From Myxocyprinus asiaticus (Eukaryota; Chordata; Actinopteri; Cypriniformes; Catostomidae): 64,000 nucleotides of DNA. The notes below the pieces were generated by a model that searched no databases, had not been told where the DNA came from, and saw nothing but the letters and a program-made list of their open reading frames with translations. The DNA lies in assembly GCF_019703515.2 (NCBI RefSeq), contig NC_059388.1, positions 2,589,479-2,653,478 of the forward strand, given 5' to 3'. Made by a program: the position numbers and the translations under genes. Shown piece by piece: positions 56,200 through 64,000 of the stretch (positions are counted from its first letter, which is position 1; each line of letters begins with the position of its first letter).

Positions 56200-56900
56200 C
56201 TACTGATGGCTATAGAGAGTTTGAGATGGAGACTCCAAATTCACCATGGTTGATGTGCCGACTCTTCTGTATGCGTTAAATTTCCACCTAACTTTCTTTC
56301 TTATGGATTTATGGGCTGCCATAGACTTCAATGGCAGAAGAATAATAGAAAAAAAGATATAATTGAACTCTAAGGAATCTACAGACATCAAGCTAATGAT
56401 AATAAGCCAAACTACTTTGTGCATTTTGTTATATATTTTGACCAGTAGATGGATATGTCACTAAACTTCTCAGGTAGCTTCAGGGAATGGTGTCAATGAC
56501 ACATACCAAGTTTCGTAATGAAGTTTTCAAAATGGCTGACACAAAATATGGCTGACCTTGGAACACTGGATATCTTTCGACCCGGTAAGCCACACGAACT
56601 CTAAAGAGACCAAGACAGTACAAATATAGTATAATAGGTGCTTACGCGCCTCGGTGCTTGGCAACTAAATATAGCTGCATGCAGCAATTATGGGGCCAAG
56701 CACAACATCATACGATTTGTTGCAAATATATTACACGTAGCATACATTGAGCTTTATTTAGGAAACAGTTTAAAAACCAAAATGAAGTACTTGTAACATA
56801 ATACTAATGTTTATAACTTTTGACCAATAGGTGGCGCTATTACAAAATTAATACGGTATTGTCAGGGTAGGGATACAATGGCACACGCAAAGTTTCACTT
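56200..56900. repeat. Dispersed repeat with ATATAGCTGCATGCAGCAATTA core
   Basis: Two adjoining units meet at atatagctgcatgcagcaat (56682), followed by ggggccaagcacaacatc. The left unit has ccaagtttcgtaatgaagtt and aaaatggctgac, and the right unit has ccaataggtggcgctatt. It is the same superfamily of repeats as at 5335-8296, 46639-48530 and 51300-51996. 56901-57199 is unassigned. Confidence 0.5.
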
Positions 56901-57199
56901 CAATACATTAACCCTTTTGCACGTGCGATCAAACCAGTGTGATTACACTAGGCTGGGCTCAGAGGTGTACAATCAAACCAGTGCGATCTGCATTCCTGCT
57001 GCAATTTACCAGCAAAGAGGGACTGAAGCTGTTGTCATAATGAACCAGCTGCTCAAATAGTCTTTTATTTTAACATCACAATATCTTTATTTTTTTATGT
57101 TACAAACATTCAGTAAATAAAAGTTTAAAGCCATTACCGTCAGACGTGACTGTTTTGATCAAACAAAGAATATACAGACTGCATAGTCCATTTGAGCCT

Positions 57200-57827
57200 T
57201 CTCCCATCCCGTCCGTAACTCATTCTAACCACTTCCAGTGCTGGGAAAGTGGAAGCCAGGTCAATCAAGGTGAGGATGGAGTAGCACCAGATCAAGACCC
57301 TGTCATAGCCAGCCCAATCTCCAGACCTGAACCCCGTTGAAAACCTCTGGAATGTGACCAAGAGGAAGACTGATGGCCACAAGCCATCAAACAAAGCCAA
57401 GCTGCTTGAATTTTTGCACCAGGAGTGGCATTAAGTCACCCAACAGCAATGTGAAAGACTGGTAGAGAGCATGCCAAGGCGCATGAAAGCTGTGATTGAA
57501 AATTAGGGATATTCCACCAAATATTGATTTCTGAACTCTTCCTAAGTTAAAAAATTTGTATTGTGTTGTTTAAAAATTAATATGAACCTGTTTTCTGCAT
57601 AACTCGAGGTCTGAAAACACTGCATCTTTTTTGTTATTTTGACCAGCTGTCTTTTTCTGAAAATAGATGCTCTAAATGACAATATTTTTCTTTGGAATTT
57701 GGGAAAATATTGTCAGTACTTTAAAGAATCAAACAAATATGTTCATTTTACTCAAACACATACATATAAATATTAAATCCAGAGAAACTGATAATTTTGC
57801 AGTGGTCTCTTAATTTTTCCAGAACTG
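57200..57827 (+). mobile_element. Tc1 element, 3' half
   Basis: The right end (complement CAGTTCTGGAAAAATTAAGA) stops at 57827, followed by TA. The left half is missing and the sequence starts inside the transposase gene. It is directly followed by another Tc1-type element at 57833. Confidence 0.88.
57285..57524 (+). pseudogene. C-terminal part of a Tc1 transposase
   Basis: SPDLNPVENLWNVTKRKTDG carries the catalytic Glu. Then KPSNKAKLLEFLHQEWH, a stop, and VTQQQCERLVESMPRRMKAV follow, with another stop before GYSTKY. Neither Asp motif is present. Sequence upstream (57200-57280) is out of frame but still resembles the gene at the nucleotide level. Confidence 0.85.
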
Positions 57828-57832
57828 TATAC

Positions 57833-59020
57833 ACACCGATCAGCCACAACATTAAAACCACCTGCCTAATATCGTGTAGGTCCTCCTCGTGCCGCCAAAA
57901 CAGCTCAGACCCGTCGAAGCATGGACTCCACAAGACCTCTGAAGGGGTCCTGTGGTATCTGGCACCAAGACATTAGCAGCAGATCCTTTAAGTCCTGTAA
58001 GTTGCAAGGTGGAGCCTCCATGGATTGGACTTGTTGGTCCAGCACATCCCATAGATGCTCAATCGGTTTGAGATCTGGGGAATTTGGAGGCAAAGTCAAC
58101 ACCTTGAACTCTTTGTCATGTTCATAAAGCCATTCCTGGACAATATTTGCAGTGTGGCAGGGCCCCATTTTACAGCTGAAAGAGGCCACTGCCATCAGGG
58201 AATACCGTTGCCATGAAGGGGTGTACCTGGTCTGCAACGATGTTTAGGTAGGTGGTACGTGTCATCCACGTAACATCCACAAGACTGCCAAGACCCAAGG
58301 TTTCCCAGCAGAACATTGCCCAGAGCATCACACTGCCTCCGCCGGCCTGCCTTCTTCCCATAGTGCATCCTGCTGCCTCCACCGGCCTGCCTTATTCCCC
58401 AGGTAAATGATGCACACGCACCCGGCCGTCCATATGATCTAAAAGAAAACATGATTCATAAGACCAGGCCACCTTCTTCCATTGCCCCATGGTCCAGTTC
58501 TGACACTCACGTGCCCATTGTAAGCGCTTTTGGCAGTGGACAGGGGTCAGCATGGGCACTCTGACCAGTGTGCGGCTATGAAGCTCCAAACGCAGCAAGC
58601 TTTGATGCGCTGCGTGTTCTGACACCTTTCTATCATGGCCAGCATTACATTTTTCAGCAATTTATGCTACAGTATCTCTTTAGTGGGATCAGACTAGATG
58701 GGCTAGCCTTCGTTCCCCACGCATCAATGACCCTGTCACCGGTTCACCGGTTGTCCTTCCTTGGACCACTTTTGGTAGGTACTAACCACTGCATACCAGG
58801 AACACCCCACAAGATGTGCAGTTTTGGAGATGCTCTGACCCAGTCATCTAGCCATCGCAATTTGGCCCTTGTCAAAGTCACTCAGATCCTTATGCTAGCC
58901 CATTTTTCATGCTTCCAACACATGAAATTCAAGAACTGATTGTTCACATGCTGCCTAATAAATCCCACCCTTTGACAGGTGCCACTGTAACGATATAATC
59001 AATGTTTTTCACTTAACCAC
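57833..59020 (-). mobile_element. Tc1/mariner-type element bearing the MITE's termini
   Basis: The left end acaccgatcagccacaacat is identical to that of the MITEs at 52132 and 59063. The interior encodes a transposase on minus. The right terminal repeat is missing, because sequence runs into a (TA)n(CA)n tract at about 59020. It is the likely autonomous family behind the MITEs. Confidence 0.85.
57905..58905 (-). pseudogene. Tc1/mariner-type transposase, active site lost
   Basis: Fragments in order from right to left are the DNA-binding region (about 58900-58640, poorly preserved), RLQWARECQNWTMGQWKKVA, and then WSYESCFLL. At the last, the family's first catalytic Asp (WSDES) is Tyr. GRRQAGGGSVMLWAMFCWET follows, then a frameshift before KMGPCHTANIVQEWLYEHDK, where the second Asp context (DNAPCHT-type) is gone. 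The Glu motif LKPIEHLWDVLDQQV and C-terminus DPFRGLVESMLRRV remain, ending at about 57905. A duplicated Gly-rich stretch (ccggcctgccttcttccc / ccggcctgccttattccc, 58340-58400) adds to the disruption. Confidence 0.85.
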
Positions 59021-59023
59021 TTC

Positions 59024-59027
<4 letters not shown>

Positions 59028-59062
<35 letters not shown>
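59028..59062. repeat. (TA)n(CA)n microsatellite
   Basis: Joins the truncated element at 57833-59020 to the MITE at 59063. Confidence 0.95.
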
Positions 59063-59066
<4 letters not shown>

Positions 59067-59422
59067 CGATCAGCCACAACATAAAAACCACCTGCCGAAT
59101 ATTGTGTAGGTCCCACTTGTGCTGCCAAAACAGCGCCAACCCGCATCTCAGAATAGCATTCTGAGATGTTATTCTTCTCACAAAAATTGTACAGAGCGGT
59201 TATCTGAGTTACCATAGACTTTGTCAGTTCGAAACAGTCTGGCCATTCTCTGTTGACCTCTCTCATCAACAAGGCATTTCCATCCGCAGAACTGCCCCTC
59301 ACTGGATGTATTTTGTTTTTGCCACCATTCTGAGTAAATTCTAGAGACTGTTGTGTGTGAAAATCCCAGGAGATCAGCAGTTATATTAGGCAGGTGGTTT
59401 TAATGTTGTGGCTGATCGGTGT
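59063..59422 (+). mobile_element. ACACCGATCAGCC-type MITE, both ends present
   Basis: Left end acaccgatcagccacaacat, right end ttgtggctgatcggtgt. The body matches 52132-52554, with a deletion of about 60 bp before the right end (agcagttatattaggcaggt). It is flanked on both sides by TA/CA microsatellites. Confidence 0.9.
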
Positions 59423-59428
59423 TACGGT

Positions 59429-59432
59429 GGAG

Positions 59433-59481
<49 letters not shown>

Positions 59482-59482
59482 T
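59429..59482. repeat. (TA)n(CA)n microsatellite
   Basis: About 13 TA and about 12 CA dinucleotides between the MITE and the next Tc1. Confidence 0.95.
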
Positions 59483-59495
59483 GTATGTGTGTATA

Positions 59496-60972
59496 TAGCT
59501 GAAGTCAGAAGTTTACATACATCTTAGCCAAATGCATTTAAACTAAGTTTTTCACAATTCCTGACATTTAATCTTAGAAAACATTCCCTGTCTTAAGTTA
59601 GGATCACTATATTTTAAGAATGTGAAATGTCAGAATAATAGTGGAGAGAACTATTTATTTCAGATTTTATATCTTTCATCACATTCCCAGTGGGTCAGAA
59701 GTGTACATACACTTTGTTAATATTTGGTATCATTGCCTTTAAATTGATTAACTTGGGTCACACATTTTGGGTAGCCTTCCACAAGCTTCTCACAATAAAA
59801 TGCTGGAAGTTTGGCCCATTCCTCCAGATAGAACTGGTGTAACTAGTTTTTAGGCCTCCTTGCTCGCACACGATTTTTCAGTTCTGCTCACAAATTTTCT
59901 ATCGGATTGAGGTAAGGGCTTTGTGATGGCCACTCCAATACCTTGACTTTGTTGTCCTTAAGCCATTTTGCCACAGCTTTGGAGGTATGCTTGGGGTCAT
60001 TGCCCATTTGGAAGACACATTTGCGACCAAGCTTTAACTTCCTGGCTGATGTCTTGAGATTTTGCTTCAATATATCCACATAATTTTCCTTGCTCATGAT
60101 GCCATCTATTTTGTGAAATGCACCAATCCCTCCTGCAGCAAAGCACCCCCACAACATGATGCTGCCACCATCCATGCTTCACGGTTAGGATGGTGTTCTT
60201 CGGCTTGCAAGCCTCACCCTTTTTCCTCCAAACATAACAATGGTCATTATGGCCAAACAGTTCAATTTTTGTTTCATTAGAACAGAGGACATTTCTCCAG
60301 AAAGTAAGATCTTTGTCCCCATGTGCACTTGCAAACTGTAGTCTTTATTTTTTGGCTTCTTCCTTGCTGAGCAGCCTTTCAGGTTATGTCTATATAGGAC
60401 TTGTTTTACTGTGAATATAGATACTTGTCCACCTGTATCCTCCAGCATCTTTACAAGGTCCTTTGCTGTTGTTCTGGGAGTGATTTGCACTTTTTTCACA
60501 CCAAACTACATTCATCTCTAGGAGACAGAATGCGTCTCCTGCCTGAATGGTATGATGGATGCTTGGTCCCATGGTGTTTCTACTAGCATACTATTGTTTG
60601 TACACATGAACGTGGTACCTTCAGGTGTTTGGAAATTGCTCCCATGGATGAACCAGACTTGTGGAGGTCTTGGCTGATTTATTTTGATTTTCCCATAATG
60701 TCAAGCAAAGAGGCACTGAGTTTGAAGGTAGGCCTTAAAATACATCCACAAGTACACCTCCAATTCAGTACACCTCCTATCAGAAGCTAATTGTCTAAAG
60801 GCTTGACATCATTTTCTGGAATTTTCCAAGCTGCTTATAGGCACAGTTAACTTGGTGTATGTAAACTTCTGGCCCACTGGAATTGTGATATAGTCAATTA
60901 AAAGTGAAACAATCAGTCTGTAAATAATTGTTGGAAAAATTACTCATGTCATGAACAAAGTAGATGTCCTTA
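59496..60972 (-). mobile_element. Sleeping Beauty-type Tc1 element, right end truncated
   Basis: The left outer repeat gctgaagtcagaagtttaca (59498) and inner repeat agtgggtcagaagtgtacat (59690) are present. On the right only the inner repeat (gtgtatgtaaacttctggcc, about 60856) remains, and the sequence breaks at about 60972 where the L1 begins. One IR/DR unit is therefore incomplete. Confidence 0.9.
59760..60695 (-). pseudogene. Sleeping Beauty-type transposase, decayed
   Basis: The start lies at 60693-60695 in the order seen in the sister copies. The second DNA-binding half is at 60499-60300 ([33 protein letters not shown]). The glycine box ([20 protein letters not shown]) and [20 protein letters not shown] are at 60175-59960, where the second catalytic Asp is Gly. 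The Glu motif SPYLNPIENL is followed at once by a stop at 59888. The first Asp region is out of frame (near 60270, SSVLMKQKLNCLAIM). It has at least three frameshifts. Confidence 0.9.
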
Positions 60973-60974
60973 CT

Positions 60975-63352
60975 TCTCTGGACAGCTTGGTGGAAAGACT
61001 TTGCAATGGCAAGATAGGGGCAAGGAACTCCTGTTCAATAAAGAGCCAGAAGAACCTGCCCACATCGCCCGAAAACCTTTTTATTCAGGGGTCAAAATTA
61101 ACTAATTAAATCAGACAAATTTGCTGGAAATAAAATGCCCAAATACTTAATGCCCTGTTTGGGCCACTGGAAGACGCCTGGCTGGAAAGCCGTTACTGGG
61201 CAGTACGCTATCAGAGCCAAAGCTTCGGATTTAGACCAATTGACTCTGTATCCCGAAAATTTAGAAAAGGAACTGATAATTCTGTGGAGGCAAGACACAG
61301 ATCTGTGGGGTCGGAGACGAATAATAAAATATCATCTGCGTAAAGTAAAATCTTATGCGCCATACCTCCCGCCATCACCCCTGGAAAATCATCTTCCCTT
61401 CTTATCGTGGCTGCTAATGTTTCCAGGGCAAGACATAACAAAAATGGGGAAAGAGGGCAACCCTGCCGAGTGCCCCTATTCAGAGTAAAATAATCTGAAA
61501 TTAATCCATTTGTTTGTACCGCTGCTAAAGGGTGTCTATAAAGTAACTTAATCCATCCAATAAAAGCATTTCCGAACCCATACATTTCCAAAATCTTAAA
61601 AAGATAATCCCATTCTACCATATCAAATGCTTTTTCGCCGTCAAGTGAGATGGCAGCAACCGGAGTCTGATCATTCGCCACTGACCACATGATATTAATG
61701 AGATGCCTAATGTTATCAGAAGAGCTATGGCCCAGAATAAACCCCACCTGATCTATATGTATAAGATATGTCATAACTTAATTGGTTAGCCAGAATTTTT
61801 GCCAAAATTTTTACATCTAGCTGGATCAGGGAAATTGGACAGTAACTTTTACACTCGCTTGGATCTTTGTCCTTTTTAAGAATCAGACTGATCTGGGCTT
61901 GTGTCATGGTTGGGGGAAGTTTTCCATTCTTTAATGATTCTGTATAAACTTCTAACAAAAGTGGAGCCAATTCTGTAGCATAAGATCTAAAAAATACAGC
62001 GGCAAAGCCGTCTGGCCCGGGAGCCTAGCCTGTAGGTAAGGCCTTAATTACCTCGTCAAGCTCCTCCAAGGTTATCTCAGAATCAAGAGAATTTTTTTGC
62101 TCAGTCGTCAATTTAGGAAGTTCTAATGGTTCCAAAAATTGTCTAATATCTTCATCAGTAGACGAAGACGTGGAGCTATAAAGATTAATATAGAATTCTT
62201 TAAAAGCATTATTAATATCAATGGCCGAGGTAAAAATTTCACCACCAGCAGATTTCACTGAGGGAATAGTAGAAAAAGACTCTCTCTGCTTTATATATCT
62301 AGCCAAAAGCTTCCCTGCTTTGTCCCCTGACTCAAAGTATGACTGTCTTGCCCTGAATAACCAAAACTTCACTTTCAGCGACAAAATAGTATTATATTTG
62401 TATTTCAATCGGGTCAATTCTCTGAGGCCATCAGATGACATTTGGCGCTACAGCTCTGCCTCAGCATTTTTAATATTCCCTTCTAACGCCACGAGTTCTC
62501 GAGCTTTGGATTTTTTTGATGAATGAGGCATACTGTATGATCCAACCCCTAAGAACCACCTTAATTGCCTCCCAAGCCACGCCCACAGAGGATACTGGAG
62601 ACCAGTTGGTCTCCATATAAATATTGATTTCAGTCTTTAACATTTGTTGGAAATCAGGATTTTGCAAAAGGGATACATTAAAGCGCCAACTATATGATTT
62701 CTTTTTCTCTAAACTCACATAGGTGTGAACTGAGACTAAGATGTTTCCAATTGAGCAATCAACAACAGAAGAAATGAGGGATTTAGATATAAAAAAAAAA
62801 AAAAATCAATTCTAGAATAAATCTTATGAACTGATGAAAAAAAATTTATAGTCCCTCCCAGATGCACATCCTGTGAAGCATCAGTGTTGCTCTAGGGGGC
62901 TTGCACACTTTTGCACACTATGATCAAGGACTGAGTCCATCAATAGATTAAAGTCTCCTCCCAATATTATATCATGAGGGGTGCCAGCGGCTTGCAACAT
63001 CCCCATAAATATTAGTCAAAATCAATCTTTGCCCCTGAATGTCTACTAAAACAATAATGACTCTTCCTATTTTATCTTTAATCTGTTTGAGAAATTTTAA
63101 TTGTAGATGTTTATTTATCAGTATAATGACCCCCCTACTCTTACTTGAGCCAGCACTAAAAAAAACATGTCCACCCCATATCTTCCCAAATTTTTCAGCT
63201 TCCTGTGGGGAAAGATGTGTTTCTTGAAGAAAGACTATATCATATTTCTTAAGCTTAAGAAAATAAATAACCTTCCTTCTTTTTATGGGGTTCCCCAACC
63301 CATTCACATTCCATTTGGAGAGAGACAATCCATTCATATTTACATTTGACAT
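60975..63352 (-). pseudogene. L1 ORF2: endonuclease, linker and RT
   Basis: Endonuclease: GLSLSKWNVNGLGNPIKRRK, VFLQETHLSPQEAEKFGKIW and, in another frame near 62960, GGDFNLLMDS with the catalytic Asp kept. Linker: SYWSP-type region at 62718-62470 and GLRELTRLKYKYNTILSLKV at 62441-62025. RT: ISLILKKDKDPSECKSYCPI (61970-61725), VGFILGHSSSDNIRHLINIM, motif A AAISLDGEKAFDMVEWDYLF, motif B NRGTRQGCPLSPFLLCLALE, motif C HKILLYADDILLFVSDP (61774-61211), then YRVNWSKSEALALIAY and KQGIKYLGILFPANLSDLIS. All RT catalytic residues are unchanged. Frameshifts near 62960, 62720, 62460, 61990, 61750 and 61290 disable it. Confidence 0.9.
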
Positions 63353-64000
63353 ATTGATATAATGAAAAAAATAAATTGTGTGTCAAAAGCAAGATTATAC
63401 AGACCACATTCCCCATTAATGCAACAATCAAACCCCGAACTTCCCCCCTGAACAAAACAAACAGATAAAAGAAAAACGTATGCATTAACCCCATGCACGA
63501 CAGCGCCAACCGGCGTCAATCCCTCTAAACTCAAAAGGTCCATGTACGCATGCGAGAACCCCCGCAACAACTTTGCCATCAGATTGCTCAAGTCCAGTGC
63601 TTCTGCACAAATTTTGTGAGGCAAAATTTCATAACAGAAAATACTTTGTAAAACAGACCCCAGCCAACAGGCAGAATAAACACAAAGAACATGTAGATTC
63701 ATTCACAGAACTGTCTTAAAGGTGTGTTCCTCCATAAAACAAACTCCAGCTGATATAAAGCCGTTCAGTTTCCTCGGACAGACAGACAACTGTTCAGTTA
63801 GCCGACTATTATGAGTGCAGCAGATGACGTAATCATTCTAATGTCCCTTAAAAATACTCCACAAAACAAACTCCAGCCAACAGGAGGCGTAAGCACAAAG
63901 AACGATCAGATTCATCCACAGCTGACACGAGGCAGTATTATTCAACAAAACAAACTACAGCCGCTAGGCAGAGCCAGCACCTAAAGAAACAAAACAGGCA
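63353..64000 (-). repeat. L1 inter-ORF spacer with degenerate tandem units
   Basis: On plus, the word acaaaacaaactccagc or a variant recurs near 63655, 63738, 63860 and 63945, followed by ggcagaataaacacaaagaa, gtaagcacaaagaacgatca and similar. These correspond to the ggctggagtttgttttgtgg units of 25553-26020. The block ccccgaacttcccccctgaa (63434) matches the fusion point sequence at 1160 and 26160. Confidence 0.7.

Larger units (their letters stand above)
60975..64000 (-). mobile_element. L1-superfamily LINE, antisense, continuing past the right edge
   Basis: Same family as 24576-28646, opposite strand. From right to left it holds the inter-ORF spacer (63353-64000), endonuclease (63352-62720), linker (62718-62025), RT (61970-61100) and part of the post-RT region (to about 60975). 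The 3' portion is lost at the Sleeping Beauty-type element. Unlike the plus copy it keeps the RT core. ORF1 would lie beyond the window. Confidence 0.9.

Noticed and set aside
57140..57400. Minus ORF of 86 codons considered as an upstream tmem19 exon
   Set aside because: It is antisense to a Tc1 transposase and does not match TMEM19 blocks such as GDTWASE.

Overview
The window looks like intergenic and intronic DNA from a teleost fish, most likely a cypriniform (carp, minnow or loach group). It is AT-rich and crowded with many Tc1/mariner elements (including Sleeping Beauty-type IR/DR copies), L1/Tx1, L2, Rex1/CR1-like and I/Nimb LINEs, a tRNA-derived SINE, a Ty3/Gypsy remnant, hAT- and Harbinger-like elements and microsatellites. 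There are no bacterial-style genes or operons. This assignment rests on recognising repeat families, not on a database search.

Only one host gene is well supported: the last two coding exons of tmem19 (DUF92 membrane protein) on the minus strand, at 46052-46261 and 36314-36477. Their splice sites agree in phase, and the sequence ends in a conserved TMEM19 C-terminus. The upstream exons were not found and presumably lie beyond the right edge. The intron between them is about 9.6 kb. It holds a TTAA-flanked DNA element carrying a LINE, an I/Nimb LINE split by a Tc1, a second Tc1, and a hAT-like MITE starting about 15 nt from the splice donor. A ~165-bp inverted repeat pair has one arm near each end of this intron.

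Layout: 1-595 I/Nimb LINE remnant; 845-1182 L1 ORF1 scrap; 1183-3627 L2 LINE (minus); 3700-5068 two inverted-repeat elements; 5335-8296 tandem copies of a cypriniform dispersed repeat, the first split by a Tc1 (5384-6951); 9389-10562 and 13104-13636 internally deleted Tc1s; 13644-14096 MITE; 14097-18640 L1/Tx1 LINE (minus) split by a 2.4-kb DNA element; 18645-19330 Sleeping Beauty-type fragment; 20816-21170 SINE; 24576-28646 L1 (plus) with decayed ORF1 and ORF2; 29383-30740 L2-like LINE; 30934-32410 Sleeping Beauty-type element; about 32600-34610 Gypsy gag-pol remnant; 36201-46261 tmem19; 46639-48530 dispersed repeat split by a Harbinger-like element; 51190-54937 repeats, a MITE and a probable solo LTR; 57200-60972 a run of four Tc1-type elements separated by microsatellites; 60975-64000 a second L1 (minus) that runs off the right edge.

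Every transposon-encoded protein gene seen is broken by frameshifts, stops, deletions or active-site substitutions, so all are annotated as pseudogenes. I found no evidence for a new biological system. The most interesting items are structural: the inverted repeats and near-donor MITE in the tmem19 intron, several insertions whose empty sites can be reconstructed from the sequence itself, a 48-bp SINE remnant with target-site duplications, and a tandem array of cAMP-response-element-like palindromes inside an inverted-repeat element.
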